NCBI GenBank assembly: GCA_030039135.1
Contig: JASHQN010000101.1
Coordinates: 1-22,157 of the forward strand
Length of the DNA: 22,157 bases
Direction: 5' to 3'
From: Thermoplasmata archaeon
Lineage (GTDB): Archaea > Thermoplasmatota > Thermoplasmata > Lutacidiplasmatales > UBA184
A model generated the notes under the pieces. That model saw only the letters and a list, made by a program, of their open reading frames with translations. It was not told the DNA's origin and made no database searches. Numbering within the stretch: the stretch's first letter is position 1; each line of letters starts with the position of its first letter. A program made the position numbers and the translations under genes. This document shows, in pieces, positions 13,226 to 20,728 of the stretch.

Positions 13226-15787
13226 TTACCCGTTCGCTGGGTGGGTGATCCGCGGCGCCTCGGCGGCCGGGATCGTCCAAACAAACGAGCGCTCCCGCCC
13301 CAACCCCCAACGCGCCAACGCGCGGCGGACGCGGGCGGCCCGTGGCGCGTCGCCGACGACGAAGAGGACCGCCGCCCCCTGTCGCTCGGCCTTCGTCCAG
13401 CCCCGACGCAGGCGCTCGGGCCGCAGGGCGCCCGATACCTCGGCCTCGACGTGCACGTCGCGTCCGCCGAAGTACCGCCAGGCCCAACCCAACCGAGCGG
13501 CATCGATCGCTCGGGCGATCGCCTCCGGGGTGCTCCCGGCACCGAGCGCGGGGATCTGACGAAACCGGGCGTCGGGCAGCATCGTGTCGAACCGCCCCTG
13601 GCGCAGGATCTCGAGACGGTAGCCGCGCCGGGCGAAAATGCGGAACGTCCGGAGGAGAAGGCGGCGGTGCTCGCCCGATTCGCTCGTCGCTCCGGTCGGC
13701 GTCGTGAGGCCGAGAAATCGTGCCCCGGCGGGGGCGAGGCGGACGGCGCTCCCGTCCCGCTCGATCCAGTTCCGACGCACGATTGAGCGCCACGCGTCGT
13801 CGAGCGCGGCCGGGTCGAGGGAGAGCCCGGGGAGATCGAGGGCGGAACGGACGACCGCGTTCTCGTGCAAGGGATTCCCTTCTTCTTCGGCGGCCAGCAC
13901 GGCGAGGAGCAGGCGCTCCGCGCTCGCGTTCTCGGCGACCCGGCTCGGCCGGTCCAACGGGATCGCGAAGTCGCGCCGCGTACGATCGACGGCGGAGGTC
14001 CAGGGCCGCTCGGCCGGTGCGCCGGGGAACGGGACCGGTGGGATCGCCCGGAGCAGCCCGGTCTCGGCATCGAGCGCGACCCCTCGACCGGTGGGCAGCG
14101 ATGGCAGGAGCCGTTCGGAGGCATCGCGGTCCATCCCGAGCCACCGCCCCGCGTCCGCGGCCGCCGCCGGCGGGACCCGGAACGAGACGAACTCGGCCGA
14201 CGCGCCGGCGGCCGCGCCGTGAAGCTCGGGGGCGAGCCGCTCGGGATATTGGGTCGCTACGATCGCCCGCAGCCCGAACTTGCGGCTCTCCGCAAGGACC
14301 TCGGCCACGAGTCGGGGGGAGAATCCCTGGACCTCATCGAGGACGAGGAGGACTTCGGTCGGGCCGCGCCCCGACGCCGACGCGCCCGCCAGCCCGAGGA
14401 AGACGCGAGCGAGCACGAACGTTCCGGCCATCGCGGCCGCTTCGGGGCCGAGGCGAGCGGTCGGGAGTCGGACGAGGAGCGAACGGCGCTCGGCGAGGAT
14501 CGACTCGACCGGTAGCCCTCCGTCGGGGGGAGCCAGCAGCTCGGCGAGGGACGGAACGAGCGCGACCTTGGACAGGCGCGTCGCCGCGGCCCATAGGAAC
14601 TCCGGATTCCGCCGAACGATGGGACCGAGCTCTTCGAGGAAGCGGGCGAGATCCGGGCGCCGGGTGGCCAGCTGCGCCGACTCGCGTCGGGCGTCCGACG
14701 TCAGGAGATCGTAGAGGTCCAGCAGAGAGCCTGCGCTCTCCTGGACGAGACGTACGAAGGTGTCGAAGATCCGCTCAAGTCGGAACCCCCAGTAGAGCTC
14801 GCCGCTGTCCGCGGTGAGGCGCTTGATCGTGGCCACGAAGAGGGCGGCGGCCCGGTCCTCGTCGACGTCCCCGCCCAGCGCCGCGATCCCGGGGACCGGT
14901 CGGTTTCCGGCGTCGACCGCGATCAGCCGAGCGGCCCCCGCCGCGTCCAGGGACGCGACGATGGCGGGGGCCAGGTCGCCGTGGAGGTCGAGGACGACGA
15001 CCGGTCGCCCTTGGGCGATCGCCTCTGCCGCGCGTCCGGCGAGGTAGGTCGTCTTGCCGGCGCCCGAAGAGCCGAAGACGATCGTGTGCCCCGTGGGCGG
15101 AGCCGTCGGCGCGCGGGAGACGATCCAGGGCGTCTCGGCCGTCCGGGCGATCGACGCCGGATCCCGCTCGATCCAGGCGTTCGGCGGAAACCCGCCGAGC
15201 GTGCGTCGGTGCCAGCTCCACCGTCCTCGGGCGCCGCTCGGCCGAATCCGGATCGTTCGGCCCGTGGTGAGCGACCAATCGGTGGCGATCGCGTCCGATA
15301 GGAGCGCGAACCGCTCTGCGTTCCCCTCCCGGTCCTCTGAGGAGAATCGGAAGCGACGGGCAACGCTGAGCGTCCCGCGAGGTCCCGCGATCCAGAAGGT
15401 TTGGAAGCCGAGCCACCCGGTCCGGCCCAACCACCGGTCGATCGCCGGGGGATCGAGCGCGGGCGGCTCGGTCCGGGACGGCGCCGAGGACGGGAGGACG
15501 ATCACGATGCCCTGCCGCTCGGGCCCGCCCGCGGGCGGGCGGGGAGGAGGAGCGACCGGCCGCACCTCGAGGGACCCATAGGCTTCGGTCGGAGCGGCGA
15601 GGAGCAACTGGACGACCCGCGCCGGCCGTAGGGTCACCCACGGCACCGCCTCGGGGGCCACCGTTTCGAAGACCGCTCCGGCCGGCGCCGGTGCTTCGAC
15701 CAGCGCGTGCGCGAGCGCCCGATAAAAATGCCAGCGGGTCCGCGGAGGCGCGCGGCACCGTACGCTCACGGCGTCAGGGGACCGCAC
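13226..15787 (-). CDS. HerA/VirD4-like P-loop ATPase
   Basis: 853-residue FtsK/HerA-superfamily ATPase. Residues 1-230 are a degenerate N-terminal region without recognisable membrane spans. Walker A is GSSGAGKTT (239-247), the following strand reads VVVLDLHGDLAP as in DUF87/VirB4-type pumps, Walker B is VLLVLDEVQGF (Asp484-Glu485), and RAIVATQYPERL supplies the motif III glutamine (Gln513). After about 600 comes a non-ATPase tail with two possible winged-helix-like parts (LLLAVLAAEEEGNPLHENAVVR and the RRGYRLEILRQGRFDTMLP region). Such proteins translocate DNA or assemble on it (conjugation couplers, HerA-NurA end resection). No NurA, relaxase or other transfer genes are in the window. It overlaps the small upstream gene by 14 nt (GTG 15787; GTG 15769 is an alternative) and is followed directly by thpR. 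Confidence 0.83.
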   Translation of the reverse strand: MRSPDAVSVRCRAPPRTRWHFYRALAHALVEAPAPAGAVFETVAPEAVPWVTLRPARVVQLLLAAPTEAYGSLEVRPVAPPPRPPAGGPERQGIVIVLPSSAPSRTEPPALDPPAIDRWLGRTGWLGFQTFWIAGPRGTLSVARRFRFSSEDREGNAERFALLSDAIATDWSLTTGRTIRIRPSGARGRWSWHRRTLGGFPPNAWIERDPASIARTAETPWIVSRAPTAPPTGHTIVFGSSGAGKTTYLAGRAAEAIAQGRPVVVLDLHGDLAPAIVASLDAAGAARLIAVDAGNRPVPGIAALGGDVDEDRAAALFVATIKRLTADSGELYWGFRLERIFDTFVRLVQESAGSLLDLYDLLTSDARRESAQLATRRPDLARFLEELGPIVRRNPEFLWAAATRLSKVALVPSLAELLAPPDGGLPVESILAERRSLLVRLPTARLGPEAAAMAGTFVLARVFLGLAGASASGRGPTEVLLVLDEVQGFSPRLVAEVLAESRKFGLRAIVATQYPERLAPELHGAAAGASAEFVSFRVPPAAAADAGRWLGMDRDASERLLPSLPTGRGVALDAETGLLRAIPPVPFPGAPAERPWTSAVDRTRRDFAIPLDRPSRVAENASAERLLLAVLAAEEEGNPLHENAVVRSALDLPGLSLDPAALDDAWRSIVRRNWIERDGSAVRLAPAGARFLGLTTPTGATSESGEHRRLLLRTFRIFARRGYRLEILRQGRFDTMLPDARFRQIPALGAGSTPEAIARAIDAARLGWAWRYFGGRDVHVEAEVSGALRPERLRRGWTKAERQGAAVLFVVGDAPRAARVRRALARWGLGRERSFVWTIPAAEAPRITHPANG

Positions 15788-16088
15788 GCCGCGCCTCCCC
15801 GAGGGCGCGCATCACGAGCTGTTCGATCTCCGCCCTCAGGAGCGGAAGATCGTTCACCCGGGCGAAGCGGCGCAAGGTGGCGGTCCCTACGAGATGGGTG
15901 ACCGCACGATCGAACTCCCAGAGGCGGACCCGCCAGAGGAGGCGGCCATCGGGCAGGAGGTAGAGACGGGCGCGGGGACGGTAGGGCCCGGCGAGAGGCA
16001 AGCGGACCTCTCCGATCGCGCGGACCCGGCCGTTCGTTCGTCGAAGAACGGGTTGGGAGGCGTTCGACTCGATGTATTCGATATCCAC
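15774..16088 (-). CDS. small protein of unknown function upstream of the ATPase
   Basis: 104-residue product when started at GTG 16088 (MDIEYIESNASQPVLRRTNG). The sequence looks like a compact beta domain (VRAIGEVRLPL, RARLYLLPDGRLLWRVRLWEF) followed by a helix (LLRAEIEQLVMRALGEARR). I do not recognise the family. Its stop lies inside the start of the HerA/VirD4-like gene, so the two are translationally coupled and the product is likely a partner of the ATPase. The frame stays open to GTG 16211, but that extension is Pro/Gly/Arg-rich and covered by inverted repeats, so the shorter start is preferred. No TATA box is evident just upstream; transcription may come from far upstream through the structured region. 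Confidence 0.65.
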   Translation of the reverse strand: MDIEYIESNASQPVLRRTNGRVRAIGEVRLPLAGPYRPRARLYLLPDGRLLWRVRLWEFDRAVTHLVGTATLRRFARVNDLPLLRAEIEQLVMRALGEARRAVP

Positions 16089-16608
16089 GTTTCCACGAAT
16101 CCTCCCGCCACCGGTGAGCCGCCGGCCGGCGGGTGGGCTCACGTCGGGTCGCGGAGCGGAGAAAGGAGCCCCGCGGCTGCCTCCGAGCGGCTCGGCCCGC
16201 GGTCGGACCACCGCGGGGACTCGGAAGTCAGTGGTCCGGCCAGAGGGCCGGGAAAGCGCTAGGCGTCGGCGCGACCCCGTGGCCGAGCAAGCGACCGGCG
16301 GAACCGGCCGGGCGTGCGCTCGGTGGGGGCGACCCGAGAGGACCCGTTCTCCTCGAGGGAGGCGCCCGATGCTAGCGGGTTGGGTCCATTCGCCCGGCTG
16401 GGTCGCGAGTACGGACGGCGATTCCGTTGGCGGCCGCCAGGGTCAGGGCCCGGGTACGGGACAGGCGCGCGTCGGAGGCGATCGGGGTCCTCAGGGCGAC
16501 AGAACGTCGACAGAAGACGACGGATCGATGGGGCGACGCGAGGCCTCGCATTCGGGGGGTCGAGGCGACGAGAGTGTAGGACGCCTCCCTCCCGAGTGAA
16601 TGATGAAC
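16089..16608. other. non-coding region dense in inverted repeats
   Basis: About 520 bases without a convincing protein frame (the open frames are Arg/Pro/Gly-rich and lack domain-like structure). Recognisable dyads are 16205-16211/16231-16237 enclosing GACT-CGGA-AGTC; CCGGCC-AGAG-GGCCGG at 16236-16251; a 12-pair helix 16257-16269/16366-16377; a 12-bp palindrome at 16538-16549; and GAGGCG/CGCCTC at 16562-16567/16582-16587. The two CGACAGAA copies near 16488-16512 are a short direct repeat. This density suggests a structured RNA or a control region rather than a decayed gene. Confidence 0.5.
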
Positions 16609-16720
16609 GGTGCGCACCAGGAAGGAACCCACCCAAGGTTAGAAAGGACCCTCGCACGCCCAGGATACGGTGCTATCCTCTGGGGGCGATCTTGAGGGTC
16701 CCTTCCGGGGTGGTTGCACC
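16609..16720 (-). ncRNA. candidate structured RNA, 112-nt nested hairpin
   Basis: Nested perfect stems: GGTGC/GCACC (16609-16613/16716-16720); eight pairs between 16626-16634 and 16708-16715 with one bulged base; GGACCCTC/GAGGGTCC (16646-16653/16694-16701); CGCCC/GGGCG (16657-16661/16684-16688); AGGATA/TATCCT (16662-16667/16674-16679) capped by six bases. That is about 32 pairs. An asymmetric internal loop of 11 and 6 nt separates the lower and upper stems. A minus-strand TATA-like box at 16738-16747 predicts a start at about 16716-16720, exactly the first base of the outer stem, so minus is the favoured strand. It matches no RNA family I know. The 3' end is assumed to be the stem end; the transcript could run on into the repeat-rich region. 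Confidence 0.5.
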
Positions 16721-16737
16721 GACTACCAGCGCGGTCC

Positions 16738-16747
16738 GGCTATTTCA
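16738..16747 (-). promoter_or_regulatory. TATA-like box before the hairpin RNA
   Basis: The minus strand reads GTGAAATAGC in very GC-rich DNA, 43 nt past the HxlR stop and about 25 nt before the outer stem of the 112-nt hairpin. Confidence 0.4.
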
Positions 16748-16790
16748 CTGGGGGCGGGGGAGAGGGCGGAACACTGCGAGGCCCGGCGTT

Positions 16791-17264
16791 TCAGTGCGTC
16801 GGTGGGTTCGTTTCCGGTACGACGATTCGCGGTAGCTCGCCCTGGATCGCCGGCGTGCGTCGGGCCGCGCTTCGGGCGGTGGCGTTCGCACGCGGAAGGA
16901 GCCACCGTTCGCCCCACGCCCGGAGCTCGCGAGCGGCCGGCGCGAGGCCGAGGCCCATTTCGGTCAACGAGTACACCACGGAGAACGGGCGCGTGCTGAC
17001 GACGGTGCGCTGCACGACCCCCTGCGACTCGAGGAACTTCAGGGTAGCGCTCAGCGTCTTCGCGTTGAGGCGCGAGTTCGACTTCAGGATCTCGCTGAAC
17101 CGTTGAGGGCCCTCGAGCAAACGGTGGACGATCGCGAGCCGCCACTCCGTGCCGATGACGCCCACGGCCGCCAGCACGGGGCAGAGGCTTCTCCCGTCAG
17201 CGGCGTCGCAGTGATCCGCGCCCGCGGGGACGGCGGGTCCGCGTCGCGAGGAGTCGGTTCCCAT
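16791..17264 (-). CDS. HxlR-family winged-helix transcription regulator
   Basis: 157-residue MarR/HxlR-like DNA-binding protein. The HxlR core is clear: CPVLAAVGVIGTEWRLAIVH, then the recognition unit RFSEILKSNSRLNAKTLSAT LKFLESQGVV (residues about 55-84) and the wing with VVYSLTEMGLGLAPAARELR. Cys28 at the start of the core is the position used for redox or electrophile sensing in several members. The C-terminal tail beyond about 125 is basic and probably disordered. The ATG at 17264 is about 9 nt from the start predicted by the TATA box at 17297-17306. The divergent gene is a double SHOCT-like protein, a candidate target. Autoregulation is common in the family. Confidence 0.9.
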   Translation of the reverse strand: MGTDSSRRGPAVPAGADHCDAADGRSLCPVLAAVGVIGTEWRLAIVHRLLEGPQRFSEILKSNSRLNAKTLSATLKFLESQGVVQRTVVSTRPFSVVYSLTEMGLGLAPAARELRAWGERWLLPRANATARSAARRTPAIQGELPRIVVPETNPPTH

Positions 17265-17296
17265 CCGAGCGACCTCGAGGTACCCAGGGCGCGGGG

Positions 17297-17306
17297 GCTT
17301 TTATAG
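17297..17306 (-). promoter_or_regulatory. TATA box of the HxlR-family gene
   Basis: The minus strand reads CTATAAAAGC, the most canonical TATA box in the window. It sits at the edge of a roughly 30-nt low-GC island (17300-17330) that carries a weak dyad, TAC-n9-GTA (17308-17322), a possible regulator site. Confidence 0.7.
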
Positions 17307-17347
17307 TTACAGTATGAAAGTAGGTGAATCTCCGTAACCGAACCCTC

Positions 17348-17365
17348 GTTCCGGAAACCGGGTGG
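17348..17365 (+). repeat. short relative of the 27-bp repeat
   Basis: GTTCCGGAAACCGGGTGG equals copy B at 7413 onward with two 3-nt gaps (after GTTCC and after CCGGG). It lies in the leader region between the HxlR promoter and the divergent gene. Confidence 0.35.
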
Positions 17366-17382
17366 TCCGGGGCGCGGGCCGG

Positions 17383-17397
17383 GTACCTTTTTCTCCG
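17383..17397 (+). promoter_or_regulatory. possible promoter of the SHOCT-like gene
   Basis: GGTACCTTTTTCTCC is a T-rich stretch about 30 nt before GTG 17417, which would give an almost leaderless mRNA. Match to the TATA consensus is only fair. Confidence 0.35.
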
Positions 17398-17416
17398 CCG
17401 TCGTCCGTCCGCTCCC

Positions 17417-18025
17417 GTGGCGCCGCGCCGGGGAACGACGGAGCTGTCCGTCGAGCGTCCGCTCGATCCGGCGAATCCGATCGGCGGCGTGGCACGCCTC
17501 ACCGCCCGCTTCGAGAGCGGCCCCGACGGCTCGCCGCCGTCGCACCGCGAGCTCGCCGAGGCCCTGGAGTCGCTGCGGAACGACCTCGACGCCCTCCTCG
17601 GCCCGCCGCTCGCCGCGGTCCCCGCGGCCCGGCCGGACCGCGGGCTTTCCGAACTCATCGAAACCTACCGCCCCCGGCAGCGAGAGCTCGTTGACGCCCT
17701 CCTTGACGACGGCGAGATCACCCGCGGCGAGCATGCGGTGCTCGTGGCGCATCTCGCGACCGTACGACCGGCGGCGCGGGCCGCTCCCGCCTCCGCTCCG
17801 CCGGAGAGGACGTTCGACCGACCGATCGCGGCCGTCCCCATCGCCGCGGACCGCTCTCCCGAGACCCCCCGGCCCGTGCCCGAGCTGCTCCGCCTCTACC
17901 GGATCGAGTCGCTCAAGCAGGCGGGAGCCGTCCGGGCCCGCCGCCAGATCTCGTTCGAGGAGTACATGGCGCTGAAGCGCCACTTCGGCCAGCAGGGATC
18001 CGAAGAAGCTCCTTCGCCCGGTTAG
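17417..18025 (+). CDS. protein with two SHOCT-like helical units
   Basis: 202 residues from GTG 17417. Two segments resemble the SHOCT motif (helix, short turn with Gly/Ile-Ser/Thr, helix). The first, at about 78-113, contains LVDALLDDGEITRGEHAVLV. The second, at about 156-191, contains RRQISFEEYMALKRHF. They are joined by an Ala/Pro-rich linker. SHOCT units mediate oligomerisation and are often found on small membrane or secreted proteins; here there is no signal peptide or membrane span. The frame is open back to GTG 17324, but those codons include A/T-ending ones unlike the rest, the repeat relative at 17348 and the T-rich promoter candidate, so the later start is preferred. It is divergent from the HxlR-family regulator. 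Function unknown. Confidence 0.65.
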   Translation: MAPRRGTTELSVERPLDPANPIGGVARLTARFESGPDGSPPSHRELAEALESLRNDLDALLGPPLAAVPAARPDRGLSELIETYRPRQRELVDALLDDGEITRGEHAVLVAHLATVRPAARAAPASAPPERTFDRPIAAVPIAADRSPETPRPVPELLRLYRIESLKQAGAVRARRQISFEEYMALKRHFGQQGSEEAPSPG

Positions 18026-18082
18026 GCCCTCGCCCCGCTCATCGGATCCTGAGCTCGTTCGCGCCGCGCTTGCCGCGGGTCG

Positions 18083-19402
18083 TCACGCCGAGGGCGACAC
18101 CGGCTTCGGGTAGACGGCGACCGCGAGACAGCCGACGTCGGTGATGCCCCGGCGCATTCGGAGTCCGCGCGCTCGATCCGGCGGGACCTTGGCCTCGACG
18201 TCGGTCGGTGCGCCGATGACCGCCCCTGGCGGGAATCCCGGGGCCCCGATGTCCCCGGCCGTACGGAAGAGCCCGACGCTCATCTCCCGCCGCCGAGCGA
18301 GGAGTCGAGCCTTCGCAAGGAACGTCGCGAGCGCGGGCCCCTCGTCCGCCCCTTCGGGAAGCCCGAGGGTGGCCATCGCGAACGTCGCCACGCCCTTCGT
18401 GCGGCTCTCGGTCGTGAGTCGCTCCGCGGCATAGAGCTCGTCCGACCGGCCGAGGAACCCGCGCGCGGCCTCCTCCGGACCCTCCCGGATCTCGAGCGAG
18501 GCGAGCCGTACGGTCCAGCCCTTCGCGAAGACGGTGTCCGTCGCCGCACGGAGCGCCTCGGCGGGATCGGCGACAACCACGGGCCGGGACTGATGGCCCG
18601 TCGGCGGCGTCGAGGCCGACCCGGAGGGCTCGGTCACGGACGCCGGCAGCACCGAGGCCAGTCCGAGCCGATCGAGCACCGTCTGGGTCTCGGAGCGCTC
18701 GAGGTCGCTGACCGGGGTCATCGGTCCGCCGCCCAGCACGCTCGCCCCGTCCCCGCGGACGACCAGGAGGGCCGCAGCGTCCGCTCGCGGAACGGCGCGG
18801 GCGAGTCGGCCTCCTACCGCCCCGGTGCCGAGAACGCGCGCGAGGAGTCCGACCTCCCGTCCGCTCGCGCCCCGAGCGTGCGCGTCCGTGAGCAGGTTCG
18901 AGAACTCATCGACCGACATCCCCTTCGGGGGAAGAGCGAGGCCTCGAACCGCCCCGGGGGAGAGGAGGACCAGGAACAGGTCCTGTGCCGTGAGGTCCGT
19001 CGCGATCTCCATCGCGGCGCGGACCACCGTCTCGGCGACGGCGGCACCGGGATAGCCCGGAGGGAGCGTCACTCCCTGGAACGGGAGCTCGGCCGGGACC
19101 GCTTCCGGCCCCGCGAGAAACCCTTGGGTGAGCCGGTCGCCGAGCGCGTGGAGGGCGGCCAGACCCATCGACGCGGCGGCGTTGCCGACCGCGACGAACG
19201 CGACCTCCCGGTACCGGCCATCGGGCACGAACCGGTTGCCGACCCTCAGCGTGCCTCCCTCGCGGCGCAGGGCGAGCCGCACCGCGTGGTAAGCATCCGC
19301 GGCGGTGACCGCCGCCCGGTACGCGGCGATATGGACCGGATCCGGTCCTTTCGGATCCGGTTCCCCGGGCGGGAACGGGTCCCACGGGAAGTTCCCGATC
19401 AC
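18083..19402 (-). CDS. degenerate glycerate 2-kinase-like (MOFRL family) protein
   Basis: 439 residues, the normal length of the archaeal/bacterial glycerate 2-kinase (GckA, DUF4147 plus MOFRL domains). Family-like features are the FVAVGNAAASMGLAALHALGDRLTQG segment, LFLVLLSPGAVRGLALPPKG in place of the usual LLSGGASAL, and MSVDEFSNLLTDAHARGASGREV. The phosphoryl-transfer lysine of the GKA motif is Asn74 here, and the C-terminal GTDGxDG signature of MOFRL is not found; the matching region reads GVATFAMATLGLPEGADEG. The identification is therefore by overall pattern, and activity is doubtful. GTG 19402 is about 26 nt from its TATA element (leaderless). The AbrB-PhoU regulator is divergent. Confidence 0.6.
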   Translation of the reverse strand: MIGNFPWDPFPPGEPDPKGPDPVHIAAYRAAVTAADAYHAVRLALRREGGTLRVGNRFVPDGRYREVAFVAVGNAAASMGLAALHALGDRLTQGFLAGPEAVPAELPFQGVTLPPGYPGAAVAETVVRAAMEIATDLTAQDLFLVLLSPGAVRGLALPPKGMSVDEFSNLLTDAHARGASGREVGLLARVLGTGAVGGRLARAVPRADAAALLVVRGDGASVLGGGPMTPVSDLERSETQTVLDRLGLASVLPASVTEPSGSASTPPTGHQSRPVVVADPAEALRAATDTVFAKGWTVRLASLEIREGPEEAARGFLGRSDELYAAERLTTESRTKGVATFAMATLGLPEGADEGPALATFLAKARLLARRREMSVGLFRTAGDIGAPGFPPGAVIGAPTDVEAKVPPDRARGLRMRRGITDVGCLAVAVYPKPVSPSA

Positions 19403-19425
19403 CGGTCCACGGAGCGATCGGCCGA

Positions 19426-19435
19426 TTCAATAGGG
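19426..19435 (-). promoter_or_regulatory. TATA box of the glycerate kinase-like gene
   Basis: The minus strand reads CCTATTGAAT, centred about 28 nt from GTG 19402, predicting a leaderless mRNA. Confidence 0.5.
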
Positions 19436-19576
19436 TAGCGGGGCGGTGCGTCGGGCGAGGCCGGCCTCCTCCGTCCGCGCCGGGGCTCCGCAGGAGAGGC
19501 AACGGGGGCTCGACGCTCGTCGAACCGAGATCGACGGTGCCGCGAAGCGGCCCTCGTACGGTGCGCGAGGCGGTGG

Positions 19577-19586
19577 CTATATAGAC
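19577..19586 (+). promoter_or_regulatory. TATA box of the AbrB-PhoU gene
   Basis: GCTATATAGA, a strong archaeal TATA box. A start about 26 nt from its centre falls near 19607, after the first in-frame ATG (19595) and just before the second (19613). Confidence 0.65.
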
Positions 19587-19612
19587 CGATAGAGATGCCG
19601 CCACCTATCGAG

Positions 19613-20698
19613 ATGCGGAGCACCGGCGGGTTCCACGGACGGCGGATCCAGAAGACCGGTGGCTCGACCTTCATCATCTCGCTGCCGAAGAACTGGGTCG
19701 TCTCCCACGGCCTCGGCGCCGGCGATACGCTGTTCTTCACGCCGCGCGCGGACGGCTCGCTCACGGTCTTCGCGGAAGCGACGCCCCCCGGTGAGGCCGA
19801 GCGCCGAGTGGTCGAGATCTCGAACGACCTCGAGGTCGAGCACCTGTTCCGACGGCTCATCGCCGAGTACATCGCCGGGTACCCTCTCCTCGAGATCCGC
19901 ACGCCGACCCGGATGAGCGCTCGGACCCGCGAGGTGATCCGCGGGTTCGCCCAACGGATGATCGGACCGGAGATCCTCGAGGAGACCGCAGAGTCGGTGA
20001 TCCTCCAGGACGTCGTCGGTCAGAATCCCCTCCCGATCCCCTCCGTGATCCGGCGGATGCACCAGATGGTCCGCGCGATGCAGGCGGACGCGATGGCGGC
20101 GTTCCGCGCCCGCGACCCGCTGATCGCGCGGGACGTCATCGAACGCGACTGGGAGGTGGATCGTCTCCACTGGTTCCTCGAGAAGCAGGTCACGAGTGCC
20201 CTCCGGGACGCTCGGATCCTCGTCACCCTCGACCTCACGCTTCCCGAGTGCTCGACGTACCTCCTCGCCTCCCGGGTGCTCGAACGGATCGCCGATCACG
20301 CCGTGCGGATCGGGGAGACGGTGACGATCCTCGGGAAGGAGCGCACGCCGGATCGTCTCATCGCCGAGCTCGACCGCATGGCCGCTTCGGCCGCATCGGC
20401 GCTCTCGGACGCACTCGACAGCCTCGACTCCCGGGACATCGAGAAGGCGAACGCCGTGATCGACGCGGCGAAGCGGATCACCCGCGAGCGCGATCACGTG
20501 CTGCACGAGCTCACCGGAAAGCGGGGGCGGCTCGCCGTCGGACTCGCCTACGTCCTCGAGAGTCTGGAGCGGAGCGCGTTCTACGCGAGCGACCTCGCGG
20601 AGATCGCGATCAACCGCGCCGTGGAGTCTCCGCCCGCGGTGGAGGAGAGCGCCCCGTCCAAGGCCGAGCGGGCCGTCGCGCCCGCCTCGGGCGCGTAG
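19613..20698 (+). CDS. AbrB-type DNA-binding plus PhoU-domain regulator
   Basis: 361 residues from ATG 19613. Residues about 7-55 are a SpoVT/AbrB swapped-hairpin domain (RRIQKTGGSTFIISLPKNWV, then GLGAGDTLFFTPRADGSLTV). The rest is two PhoU-like three-helix bundles, with the recognisable ALRARDPLIARDVI-type and ASRVLERIADHAVRIGE segments; the ERIADHA stretch is the PhoU metal-binding signature. Archaeal AbrB-PhoU fusions are thought to control phosphate uptake, but no pst or phosphate transporter genes lie in the window. An upstream in-frame ATG at 19595 is only 14 nt past the TATA box, so the later start is chosen. The C-terminal 25 residues are Ala/Glu/Pro-rich and probably flexible. Ends convergent with the alcohol dehydrogenase-like gene. 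Confidence 0.88.
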   Translation: MRSTGGFHGRRIQKTGGSTFIISLPKNWVVSHGLGAGDTLFFTPRADGSLTVFAEATPPGEAERRVVEISNDLEVEHLFRRLIAEYIAGYPLLEIRTPTRMSARTREVIRGFAQRMIGPEILEETAESVILQDVVGQNPLPIPSVIRRMHQMVRAMQADAMAAFRARDPLIARDVIERDWEVDRLHWFLEKQVTSALRDARILVTLDLTLPECSTYLLASRVLERIADHAVRIGETVTILGKERTPDRLIAELDRMAASAASALSDALDSLDSRDIEKANAVIDAAKRITRERDHVLHELTGKRGRLAVGLAYVLESLERSAFYASDLAEIAINRAVESPPAVEESAPSKAERAVAPASGA

Positions 20699-20728
20699 AG
20701 CGCCGGGCCGATCCCTCGTCCTCCCCGG

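Noticed and set aside
16600..16660. C/D box guide RNA starting at ATGATGA (16600-16606)
   Set aside because: No CTGA D or D' box follows within the usual 60 nt.
16205..16720. RNase P RNA
   Set aside because: The size is plausible and ACAGAA strings occur, but the universal GAGGAAAGUCC segment is absent on both strands and no P4 pairing could be made.
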